64,000 bases of DNA, from the NCBI RefSeq assembly GCF_902168135.1, contig NZ_CABHOL010000012.1:57978-121977 (forward strand), given 5' to 3'. This DNA is from an uncultured Fluviicola sp. (GTDB taxonomy: Bacteria; Bacteroidota; Bacteroidia; Flavobacteriales_D; Crocinitomicaceae). Of this stretch, positions 42,428-49,830 are shown piece after piece. The notes beneath the pieces are model-generated. The model was not told the DNA's origin and did not search any database. It saw nothing but the letters and a program-made list of their open reading frames with translations. Position 1 is the stretch's first letter. Each line of letters starts with the position of its first letter. Both the position numbers and the translations under genes were made by a program.

Positions 42428-42489
42428 AGAAGAAATTCTAACACATCTATTACCGACACAAAGCCGCAGAGTTTGTCTGCGGCTTTTTT
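42428..42489 (+). ncRNA. Candidate small RNA of about 60 nt
   Basis: Defined by the promoter at 42392-42423 and the intrinsic terminator at 42461-42489. The predicted RNA has an unstructured A-rich 5' part (with UUCUAACACAUCUAUUACC) and a 10-bp terminator hairpin with U tail. No ORF. The terminator could alternatively serve only the lectin-like gene 150 nt upstream, but this would not explain the promoter. Confidence 0.4.
42461..42489 (+). terminator. Strong intrinsic terminator
   Basis: AAGCCGCAGA / TCTGCGGCTT, perfect 10-bp stem, GTTTG loop, followed by a T run. Confidence 0.9.
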
Positions 42490-42574
42490 TGCCCTATTGA
42501 GAAGTTAAAAAAGTTTAAGCGTAAAAAAAGGTTCAAATTAAATCTTTGAACCTTTGAATTCTGCGCCTATGCTG

Positions 42575-42648
42575 AAGCTCTTCACCTTTGCGTAACCGCT
42601 TGCGCCTCTGCTAAAGCTTCAGCGGCACGCAGATGGTGGAGCAAGGTC
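42575..42648 (-). repeat. Dispersed repeat, copy B (inverted relative to copy A)
   Basis: Reverse complement is identical over 74 bp to 6957-7030. As for copy A it sits at the end of convergent genes, close (23 nt) to the stop of the minus-strand gene. Beyond the core, flanks differ by substitutions and small insertions. Confidence 0.85.
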
Positions 42649-42670
42649 TGCGTAAGCATTTTGAACTTAT

Positions 42671-43663
42671 TTAATGTGATCCACGCTCAATAAATGAGCA
42701 TTCCATCATCAGGTGTTTGCGATTTTCAGTAGATTCTTTCAATCGATCCATCAATCTCTCCACCGTTTCTTTACCAATACCATTTACCGGCTGTCTCAAA
42801 GCTGTTACCGGAGGTGCGAAATAAGAAAATGCCTCTGAATCATCAAATGAGATAATCCGGATTTTTTTCGGGATTTCTGCTTTCAAAATATTCAATGCAT
42901 TGATTGCATGAAGTGCAACTTTATTGTTTAATGCCACAAACGAATCCACGCCATTGTCGATTAACTGTTTGATGCTTTCCACACTTTCGTCCTGGTTTTC
43001 GCTCAACTGGGCATATTCAAACGGAATTCCCTGTTTTTCACAAGCTGATTTTGTCCCGTCGATACGCAGCTGAATAGTCATTACATCGGATTTTTTAGGA
43101 TAGAGAATTCCCACTTTTTTAGGTTTTACCGAGAATCTCCTGACCAGCATAGAAGCTTCCATATAATTATCAACTCCCACAAAGTCAGCAAATTCATCTC
43201 CGATACGATCTACCCAAACAACCGGGATAGGTGTTTCATCCAAAACTGGTTTCAATGCCGGGATCCCATTGCACGGAGCAATAATCAACGCATCTACCGA
43301 GCGCAATATCAAGTCACGAATCAGCTTCAATTCCATTGTACTGTCATCATTGGTAGAAACGATGAACAAGCTGTATCCCTTTTCGTAAAGTGCCTCCTGG
43401 ATGGCTTTACTTAATTCGGAATAGAACGGGTTCGAAATATCCGCCAGCACCAAACCGATGGTCTGTGTCTTACCTTCTCTCAAACCTTTCGCAAAATAGT
43501 TCGGAACATAGTTCAACTCTTTTGCTTTATCCAAAATTAATTTCTGTGTCGTTTCACTGATATTGAATTGTTTTCCTTTGCCATTCAATACAAACGATAC
43601 CGTAGATTTTGAAACATTTAAACTTTCGGCAATATCCGCAAGTGATGTCCTTTTTGATTTCAT
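42671..43663 (-). CDS. LacI-family transcriptional regulator
   Basis: 330 aa. N-terminal HTH (SLADIAESLNVSKSTVSFVL) with hinge helix (NYVPNYFAKGLREGKT), then a periplasmic-binding-like sensor domain (IGLVLADISNPFYSELSKAI, VVWVDRIGDEFADFVGVDN, IISFDDSEAFSYFAPPVTAL). Such regulators normally sense sugars, but no sugar genes are nearby. It follows nadK by 10 nt, so it seems to be the last gene of a CBS-ACT / NAD kinase / LacI operon, an unusual setting. Ligand and targets unknown. Confidence 0.92.
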   Translation of the reverse strand: MKSKRTSLADIAESLNVSKSTVSFVLNGKGKQFNISETTQKLILDKAKELNYVPNYFAKGLREGKTQTIGLVLADISNPFYSELSKAIQEALYEKGYSLFIVSTNDDSTMELKLIRDLILRSVDALIIAPCNGIPALKPVLDETPIPVVWVDRIGDEFADFVGVDNYMEASMLVRRFSVKPKKVGILYPKKSDVMTIQLRIDGTKSACEKQGIPFEYAQLSENQDESVESIKQLIDNGVDSFVALNNKVALHAINALNILKAEIPKKIRIISFDDSEAFSYFAPPVTALRQPVNGIGKETVERLMDRLKESTENRKHLMMECSFIERGSH

Positions 43664-43673
43664 TCCTAAAACG

Positions 43674-44552
43674 TTAGTTTCTTTGGTCTTTTCCCCACGA
43701 CATTTTGTTTCGAATAGTATCCAAGAAATTAGTGTCCTCTAATTTAATTACATTAATCATATATTCGGCCTTTCTGATCAAAACTTCTTCGTTCTGTTTG
43801 ATACTTTTGGCATTCCCGTCAATGGAGATCAAATAATTCCGTTCTCTACCCTCAATTCTTAATTTGATGGGCATATTGTCGGGAACCACTACCGGACGAA
43901 CATTCAGGTTATGAGGTGCAATCGGTGTAATAATATGAACCTGGCAGCCAGGCGTTACAATTGGTCCGCCGCAACTTAAGTTATATGCGGTAGAACCTGT
44001 CGGAGTAGCAACAATTAAACCGTCTGCCCAGTAAGAATTCAGGTATTTATCATCCAAAAAAGCATCCACCGTGATCATGGAAGATGTATCCTTCTTTAAA
44101 AGTGTCACCTCATTCATCGCAAAATTATCTGCACCGTAGATACTTCGCTCAGTTTCCACGCGAAGCAGGGATCTTTTCTGAAAATCATAGCGTTTTTGGT
44201 TGACCATTTCCAACGCATTATCAAAGGATTCATCACCCAATGTTGCTAAAAAACCTAATCTTCCGGTATTGATCCCCAGGATCGGAACTCCCGAATCCCG
44301 GATGTAAGCAACGGTTCTTAAAAATGTTCCGTCGCCTCCAATACTGAATGCCAGGTCAATTCCGCTGTGAAAATCCGAATGGTTTGTAAACACCTCTGCA
44401 TCTTTGCAAATACCGACCTTCTTTACTAATTGCTCTTTGAGTTCTTTTTCAAGTACCAGCTTCCAGCCGAAACGTTCGGTCAGGGCTACGAAATGTTTAA
44501 ATATCGGGATCGTAACTTTATTGACTTTCTTACTATAAACAGCTACAAGCAT
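43674..44552 (-). CDS. nadK: NAD kinase
   Basis: 292 aa. Diacylglycerol-kinase-like fold with the NAD kinase signature GGDGTFL (72-78), substrate motif NEVTLLK and the glycine-rich PTGSTAYNLSCGGPIV. It phosphorylates NAD to NADP in the cytoplasm, the only known route to NADP in most bacteria. It starts 1 nt after the stop of the CBS-ACT gene, so translation is probably coupled, with lacI following 10 nt later. Confidence 0.95.
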   Translation of the reverse strand: MLVAVYSKKVNKVTIPIFKHFVALTERFGWKLVLEKELKEQLVKKVGICKDAEVFTNHSDFHSGIDLAFSIGGDGTFLRTVAYIRDSGVPILGINTGRLGFLATLGDESFDNALEMVNQKRYDFQKRSLLRVETERSIYGADNFAMNEVTLLKKDTSSMITVDAFLDDKYLNSYWADGLIVATPTGSTAYNLSCGGPIVTPGCQVHIITPIAPHNLNVRPVVVPDNMPIKLRIEGRERNYLISIDGNAKSIKQNEEVLIRKAEYMINVIKLEDTNFLDTIRNKMSWGKDQRN

Positions 44553-44553
44553 C

Positions 44554-45228
44554 TTAAATATTTAGATAATTCATCAGTGCGTCGTACCTGAACTGCATAT
44601 CGTCCTGATCCGTTGAACGCTGGAAACTCGCCTTAACCACCATATCGTGCCGTTCAAAAGAACGGATAATGCGCGACAAGTCTACTTCGGATATTTTAAG
44701 AGTAACTTCCAGCTTCGTACTGTCTCCCGAAGACATAATAAATGAAGAAAGGATTTTTGCATTTTCGCTCTCAATGATCTGGGCAATCTGAGCCAGGGAG
44801 TAATCCACCCGGTTCATTTCCAGGACAACAATCCCCCCCACTTCCTTGATACTTGCGGTATTTGCGATCAGTGTCATCAATTGATGAACACTGGTGCACC
44901 CCAAATATTGTTCGGCGCCGTCCAATACCGGCAAAACGGAAATGCGGTGTTCAGCCATTTTTGCTAATACTTCGTATATATGAGCTGTTTCCGGTACGTA
45001 AGGTCTTGGAAGATGATCAAATAGTGTATCAAGCGGCAATTCAAGGTCTTTTTTATCCAGGATATCGCTTTCGGAAATCACCCCTACAAAGTTGCCGTTT
45101 TTTAATACCGGGAGATGAGAAACTTTGAACTCTTCCATCCATATCAATGCCTTCTCCCCTGAATCTGTATGAATTAACGGGGGAATCTCGTCTGTTATTA
45201 CTTCTTTTGCTGTCATGTTGTGTGCCAA
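44554..45228 (-). CDS. CBS-pair plus ACT-like domain protein
   Basis: 224 aa. Two CBS motifs at about 1-60 (MTAKEVITDEIPPLIHTDSG, HLPVLKNGNFVGVISESDIL) and 70-130 (HIYEVLAKMAEHRISVLPVL), forming one Bateman module that usually binds adenine nucleotides. An ACT-like tail occupies 145-220 (VDYSLAQIAQIIESENAKIL). AcuB-like architecture. Being first in an operon with NAD kinase, it may sense ATP/ADP/AMP or NAD(P) and adjust that enzyme (inference). Cytoplasmic, no membrane segment. Confidence 0.85.
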   Translation of the reverse strand: MAHNMTAKEVITDEIPPLIHTDSGEKALIWMEEFKVSHLPVLKNGNFVGVISESDILDKKDLELPLDTLFDHLPRPYVPETAHIYEVLAKMAEHRISVLPVLDGAEQYLGCTSVHQLMTLIANTASIKEVGGIVVLEMNRVDYSLAQIAQIIESENAKILSSFIMSSGDSTKLEVTLKISEVDLSRIIRSFERHDMVVKASFQRSTDQDDMQFRYDALMNYLNI

Positions 45229-45314
45229 AGTACTAAAAAGGTCGCTATGAGCGAAAACTTTGTATAAATTTAATCTATTGCAACCAGCAATTTTCGGGCC
45301 TTTATTCGCTGTCT

Positions 45315-46013
45315 CTAAGGTTCAATGCGATCCCCGTATTTTTTGCGCAGGTGTTTTGTTTTCAGATCCTCTTCTTTCCAGCAAATGTATTGTCCGAAAG
45401 TCCCTCTCAGCCGCTGCCATTTGGACTGCCTGTTTACAATTGAAATGAAATCAGGTCGCTTTGCGGCACTGGCATCAATAGTTGGTTCGCGAAGATCCTG
45501 TTTCAACAAAGTATCTTTAATGATCGGAAGCAGGTCAACCGGAAGCTCAAACTTCTTAATGAACTGGCGCATGCCGTTCAACTGGAACGGATCTGTGGCT
45601 AATGCGATTTTTTGAAAACCCTGCTTCTTCGCCAAACGATAAGAATAGTAAACATTTTCAGTACTGTGTTCCGACCTGGGGTCCCGAAAAATATGTTCTT
45701 TCGGAATTCCCAGCGCTTCTCCATACAGTGCCATAACATGCGCTTCCTCATATTCGGTATAAACGGCAGATCCGGAATAAATGATATTTTTTGCAATTCC
45801 TTTTTTGTAAAGGTAGTTTGACCACTGAACACGGTTCCTCATAGCTTCGCTCCAATGTTTTCCATCATAAGGAACTCCGGGAACAATGATGACATCGTAA
45901 GGTGCTTTAGGTAAGTACTTTCGATTCGTTTTTTCTGCTGACGGAGCAAACAAAAAACACCCGCCAAGCAGCATGGTCAGGGATAAATAAGTGATTACTG
46001 AAATGATTTTCAT
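45315..46013 (-). CDS. YdcF/ElyC-like DUF218 lipoprotein
   Basis: 232 aa. Lipobox LLGGC (C19), so a membrane-anchored lipoprotein. DUF218 core: YDVIIVPGVPYDGKHWSEAM, NIIYSGSAVYTEYEEAHVM, REDP-like FRDPRSEHSTENVYYS, and KIALATDPFQLNGM. DUF218 proteins such as SanA and ElyC affect cell-envelope integrity in enterobacteria; the molecular activity is not known. Transcribed alone, divergent from pdxJ. Confidence 0.85.
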   Translation of the reverse strand: MKIISVITYLSLTMLLGGCFLFAPSAEKTNRKYLPKAPYDVIIVPGVPYDGKHWSEAMRNRVQWSNYLYKKGIAKNIIYSGSAVYTEYEEAHVMALYGEALGIPKEHIFRDPRSEHSTENVYYSYRLAKKQGFQKIALATDPFQLNGMRQFIKKFELPVDLLPIIKDTLLKQDLREPTIDASAAKRPDFISIVNRQSKWQRLRGTFGQYICWKEEDLKTKHLRKKYGDRIEP

Positions 46014-46115
46014 AAGTCAATAATACGGTTTTGAAAATATATATATTCTTAGAAAACGTTAAAATCAGAGATAGAACTTTAATAACTTTAACATCTTTAA
46101 AAGTTAAATCCTCGT

Positions 46116-46123
46116 TATCTTTG
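46116..46123 (+). promoter_or_regulatory. -7 box of pdxJ
   Basis: TATCTTTG, perfect TAnnTTTG. It is 88 nt upstream of the ATG, and a shortened copy of the dispersed repeat fills most of the gap. Confidence 0.4.
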
Positions 46124-46127
46124 GTCC

Positions 46128-46180
46128 TGTCGCTGAAGCTTTCACCTTTGCTTAACCGCTTTGGTGAAGCAGGACAAGCC
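46128..46180. repeat. Dispersed repeat, degenerate copy C
   Basis: GTCGCTGAAGCT-TTCACC-TTTGC-TTAACCGCTT matches the outer part of copy B (GCTGAAGCTCTTCACCTTTG, GTAACCGCTT) with a few changes, then diverges. It lies in the pdxJ leader rather than between convergent genes. Confidence 0.6.
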
Positions 46181-46211
46181 TAAGCGTTCGCAACTCAAAG
46201 AAAAGAAAGTT

Positions 46212-46928
46212 ATGACAAAACTAAGCGTAAACATCAACAAAATTGCTACTATTCGAAATGCACGCGGGGGGAACACCCCTAATGTCGTACAGGTAGCCAT
46301 TGACTGTGAGCGCTTTGGTGCCGCGGGAATCACGGTTCATCCAAGACCGGATGAAAGACACATTACCGGAAAGGATGTGGTGGATTTATCGAAAGTTGTC
46401 ACCACCGAATTCAATATCGAAGGATATCCGGATGAACGTTTCATGCAGATGATCGAAGCTATTCGCCCGGCACAGGCAACCCTGGTACCTGATCCACCTC
46501 ATGTTCTCACAAGCAATGCCGGCTGGAATACCAAAGAGCACCTGGAAGTGCTTCAGGATATCATCCGGCGGATCAAATCCTGGGGAGTACGCACCTCCAT
46601 TTTTGTCGATACCGACCTGCAAAATATTGAATACGCTGTCAAGACAGGAACTGACCGTATAGAATTGTATACGGGACCTTATGCTGATAAGTATGCTGAA
46701 AACCGGGAAGAGGCTATCAAACCTTTTGTGATAGCTGCGAACCGCGCTTTGGAATTGGGATTGGAATTGAATGCGGGACATGATCTGAACCAGGAAAACC
46801 TGCGTTATTTCAAAGAAAAAATCCCTCAACTGGCGGAAGTTTCAATCGGGCACGCTTTGATCTCAGATTCGATCTATTTGGGATTGGAAAACACGATACA
46901 GCGGTATAATTACTTGCTGAGAGACTAA
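46212..46928 (+). CDS. pdxJ: Pyridoxine 5'-phosphate synthase
   Basis: 238 aa from [20 protein letters not shown]; the 17 extra upstream codons come from the repeat-derived leader. TIM-barrel with the family motifs [43 protein letters not shown] and [11 protein letters not shown]. It condenses 1-deoxy-xylulose 5-phosphate with 3-amino-2-oxopropyl phosphate to make pyridoxine 5'-phosphate in DXP-dependent vitamin B6 synthesis. Cytoplasmic. Monocistronic, convergent with the hydrolase operon. Confidence 0.95.
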   Translation: MTKLSVNINKIATIRNARGGNTPNVVQVAIDCERFGAAGITVHPRPDERHITGKDVVDLSKVVTTEFNIEGYPDERFMQMIEAIRPAQATLVPDPPHVLTSNAGWNTKEHLEVLQDIIRRIKSWGVRTSIFVDTDLQNIEYAVKTGTDRIELYTGPYADKYAENREEAIKPFVIAANRALELGLELNAGHDLNQENLRYFKEKIPQLAEVSIGHALISDSIYLGLENTIQRYNYLLRD

Positions 46929-46934
46929 TTCAAA

Positions 46935-47011
46935 AACCACATAGGAACATAGGTCACATAGTTTCATAAATACAGCACAATATTCTATGTGTGCTATGTT
47001 CCTATGTGGTT
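46935..47011. repeat. Long inverted repeat between convergent genes
   Basis: Left arm 46935-46961 and right arm 46985-47011 are complementary over 27 bp except for two adjacent bases, around a 23-nt loop. The arms themselves are iterations of CATAGGAACATAG-like words. No T run follows, so it is not a classical intrinsic terminator; it may still stop or stabilise both transcripts. Confidence 0.8.
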
Positions 47012-47804
47012 AAAACCTGTCTTCCAGGATTTTCTGAATGTACGAATTGATCTGCTTTTTCTGCTTTCGCGATCCCTCATCGTTCATCTCATTGTGCGTA
47101 ATCTTTTTCAATTGAACAATTTGAATTCCATATTTCTGACAGTCGTCTTTGGAAGGAATCACCAACGAATCGGCCGTCTTATCTGTAGAACGCAAACTCG
47201 AAAACTGTGGCTTTAGAACATGCGGAACAGGCATTCTCAAATGGTCCAGCGTAATGACTTTCCGAATCAGCTCAGGATGATCTTTTGCTGTTAAAATGCT
47301 CATATCTCCCCCGTTTGAATGGCCTATTAGGTCGATTGATCTAATTTTTAATTCGGGAAATTTCTTCTTAAAATCGTTCAGTACAAACAAAATATTCTCT
47401 TCTCCACGAATCCAAAAAGGCATGCGAACAACCTGTATGATCCCTTCTTTGGGGATTAACGGATCACCCAATAATTCGTGCTGGATACTCACAGTCCAGA
47501 ACCCCGATTTGGCCAATCTTTTCGTGAGGTAAGAATAATTCAGGTAATTCCGCGAATAATTGGAACCATATCCATGACTAAAAATAACCAACCGGATAGA
47601 ATCTTTGACCTTTTCCTTTGGAACCGGTGAATACAAGGCGTATGGAATGAGGCGGTTCCGCACACTATCAAGCACTTCAAATGTTTCAATTTGGATATCC
47701 GTAGAAACGGCTTCGTATTCGGATGACATGGAAGCAAAAGCCGTAATTGTCAGGACAAAAATCCCGGACAACACCATGTAAAACCGCTTTGTCCTTCGTT
47801 TCAT
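47010..47804 (-). CDS. Exported alpha/beta hydrolase
   Basis: 264 aa. N-terminal membrane segment or signal peptide (FYMVLSGIFVLTITAFASM). Hydrolase core: oxyanion segment IFSHGYGSNYSRN, nucleophile S163 in DLIGHSNGG, and a late His (KKITHNEMNDEGSR) as probable base. Resembles dienelactone-hydrolase/PAF-acetylhydrolase-like predicted esterases. The substrate is unknown. Last gene of a three-gene minus-strand operon with two exported proteins; the gap to its neighbour is 4 nt. Confidence 0.8.
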   Translation of the reverse strand: MKRRTKRFYMVLSGIFVLTITAFASMSSEYEAVSTDIQIETFEVLDSVRNRLIPYALYSPVPKEKVKDSIRLVIFSHGYGSNYSRNYLNYSYLTKRLAKSGFWTVSIQHELLGDPLIPKEGIIQVVRMPFWIRGEENILFVLNDFKKKFPELKIRSIDLIGHSNGGDMSILTAKDHPELIRKVITLDHLRMPVPHVLKPQFSSLRSTDKTADSLVIPSKDDCQKYGIQIVQLKKITHNEMNDEGSRKQKKQINSYIQKILEDRF

Positions 47805-47808
47805 GAAT

Positions 47809-48696
47809 TTACTTAGAGGTCAGGGTAAAGTTTATGCCGTCTATGATAACTGAGCGCTCTTTATCGTCGGAGTACATGACTTTGTAAGTAAGTTTCTTTC
47901 CGCCTGTATCCGGAGTTTCGGTTACTTCAGACCAAATATTTCCCAAACAGCTTTCTACTTGTTCATCCCGGTAATCCAGTAAATTACCTTTAGTATCAAA
48001 AGTTAACAGCAAGAATCCTATTTCCTGTCCGGCCCCGCACATCCCATTGGGATTCAACCGGGAACTCAGTTCGTACTTCAACAACACCTTACAGCCTGCT
48101 GCATCCATCTTACTGGCAAAAACAGAATAGCCGTAATAATAGGGGCCAAACTGTTTCATATCAAAATGCTTTTTGTTCTGAGCACCAAACTGAAGCACCA
48201 AAAACTCATTTCTGCCGGTCAAATTAATATCACTGGTATTGAAATTGACTTTCAGTTCCTTTTTGTCGTTTTTCCAGGTTCCATTGTAAGCATAGTCCGA
48301 ATACTCAAATTCAAACTTTTCGACGTATCCCGAGCGATTGCTCAGATCATCCATAACTTCCCACATACTGGAAACCGGTGAATTGAATTCACGGATACTG
48401 TCCGCCCGTTTTTGATCCGTGAATTGGTAAAGGGAAAACCGGTCCGCACAAACTCCAATCAAGGGAATTTTCTTTTTGACATTGTCGTAATAGTACCATC
48501 CCGAAACCGTGTGACTGGTACCATCATCAAAGAAATTTTCAAATTTCAGGTACATGGTGATCGCATATTTATCATCGATTGTTCCGTGAATAACCTGGTC
48601 TGTTATTCGAAACTCATCAATGTATACTTTTTTCTCTTGTGCCTGCACCAATGAGATTCCTGTAAAAATTAGTAAGCTTGTAATTAGTGTTTTCAT
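47809..48696 (-). CDS. Exported protein of unknown function
   Basis: 295 aa. Signal peptide at 1-19 (MKTLITSLLIFTGISLVQAQ). The mature part is beta-rich (ITMYLKFENFFDDGTSHTVS, GWYYYDNVKKKIPLIGVC). No known domain, lipobox or sorting signal. The start overlaps the stop of the upstream gene by 4 nt (ATGA) and the hydrolase follows 4 nt after the stop, so the three are translated as a unit. Confidence 0.65.
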   Translation of the reverse strand: MKTLITSLLIFTGISLVQAQEKKVYIDEFRITDQVIHGTIDDKYAITMYLKFENFFDDGTSHTVSGWYYYDNVKKKIPLIGVCADRFSLYQFTDQKRADSIREFNSPVSSMWEVMDDLSNRSGYVEKFEFEYSDYAYNGTWKNDKKELKVNFNTSDINLTGRNEFLVLQFGAQNKKHFDMKQFGPYYYGYSVFASKMDAAGCKVLLKYELSSRLNPNGMCGAGQEIGFLLLTFDTKGNLLDYRDEQVESCLGNIWSEVTETPDTGGKKLTYKVMYSDDKERSVIIDGINFTLTSK

Positions 48697-49715
48697 TTAA
48701 CGGGTGTATTTTGAGTTTCGATGATCTGCTTTCGAATCGTTCCTTTTTCATCCTTATAAGTAACAGAAACAAGCGGTTTTTCAACTTTCAGTCCTTTTTC
48801 CGGCTTTGTTACATGCTGGACAGCTTCAAATTCGAAACGCGGCGGTAATTGATCAAAATCCTCCTTACTGATGAATTGAAGCATCCCGGGTCTGTACCAA
48901 TCAAACTCCTTTACTAACAATCCTTTTGTTTCAAGGATAAATTGAACTCCCTCCGAAGTTCCTTTTATTTTTTTCACTGCAGTTATCCAGTTACTCCCAA
49001 CAGCATCTCCGTTTTCTGAACAGCTGGCAGCCTGCTGGTGAAAAATTTCTTTCAGAGAGTCCCCGTCCAGGATGTACAATCCCTGGTATAACGGCCAGTA
49101 TTCTTCTGCAGAAACCCCATTTGCCTCTCCACCATGAATCAGGAAGTAAATCTTGCCATTTTCTCCGATCATGACCTCATCAACCGGGGAAGCCTGTGTA
49201 AACGATCCCTGGAAATTGACAAATGGCTCGAAATTCATTAATTTCCAGGTTCCGTTCTGCTTTTCAAAATTCGCCAAACTCAATAAACCGCGTGTAAATC
49301 TTCCGGTGCCGTCATTCATCTGCGAAGTCGAAAAACTCACAATTGCGCGTAAGTTCCCTTTTTCCGATTGGTAATACAAAATATTTGTACACCAGGTATA
49401 ATTCGCAGCATAAGGAAGTGTTTCCTTCTCGGTAATTTCATCGTCTTCATAGGAAACGAAATCATACCTGGCACAAGAAGAACAACTCCAGAAAGCGGAT
49501 GTTTTCCACTCAGATAATTCCGGATCTTCTTCCTGCATCGGAGCCGGAAATAATTGGAAAAGGACTTTGTCTCCATCGAGAGAATCTGTGCCAAAATCCG
49601 AGGTTTTCAGTCGATTCAGATCAAATGAAATATCGGTTGGATGAAAAGTCTCATCTTCCTGGGAAAAGCTCCAAAAAGCGATGAAAAGACATAAAAAAGC
49701 TGATAAGTTCCTCAT
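48693..49715 (-). CDS. Exported protein of unknown function
   Basis: 340 aa. Signal peptide at 1-18 (MRNLSAFLCLFIAFWSFSQE). Contains an aromatic-rich beta pattern and a cysteine-containing CSSCARYDFVSYEDDE segment near residue 75. No family recognised. First gene of the operon with the other exported protein (ATGA overlap) and the hydrolase; the shared context suggests a joint envelope function that I cannot name. Confidence 0.65.
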   Translation of the reverse strand: MRNLSAFLCLFIAFWSFSQEDETFHPTDISFDLNRLKTSDFGTDSLDGDKVLFQLFPAPMQEEDPELSEWKTSAFWSCSSCARYDFVSYEDDEITEKETLPYAANYTWCTNILYYQSEKGNLRAIVSFSTSQMNDGTGRFTRGLLSLANFEKQNGTWKLMNFEPFVNFQGSFTQASPVDEVMIGENGKIYFLIHGGEANGVSAEEYWPLYQGLYILDGDSLKEIFHQQAASCSENGDAVGSNWITAVKKIKGTSEGVQFILETKGLLVKEFDWYRPGMLQFISKEDFDQLPPRFEFEAVQHVTKPEKGLKVEKPLVSVTYKDEKGTIRKQIIETQNTPVK

Positions 49716-49773
49716 TTAAAACAAACTTCATCGAAATTACAATAAATACTCAGTTGACATCGAAATTGAGTAC

Positions 49774-49804
49774 AAAAAATCCGGCAGTGATAGTCTGCCG
49801 GATT
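49774..49804 (-). terminator. Terminator of the RND efflux operon
   Basis: AATCCGGCAG / CTGCCGGATT, perfect 10-bp stem with a 7-nt loop; on the minus strand it is followed by a T run. It lies 27 nt after the RND pump stop. Confidence 0.85.
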
Positions 49805-49830
49805 CCCCATTCTTTTGTGCTAGTTAAATA

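Larger units (their letters stand above)
42310..42670. other. 361-bp intergenic region with sRNA candidate and repeat B
   Basis: Between the convergent lectin-like and lacI genes. It contains in order: about 80 nt without recognisable signal, a consensus promoter (42392-42423), a strong terminator (42461-42489), a short spacer with GGTTCAAA / TTTGAACC pairing (near 42531-42553), and dispersed repeat copy B (42575-42648). No open reading frame of note. Confidence 0.7.
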
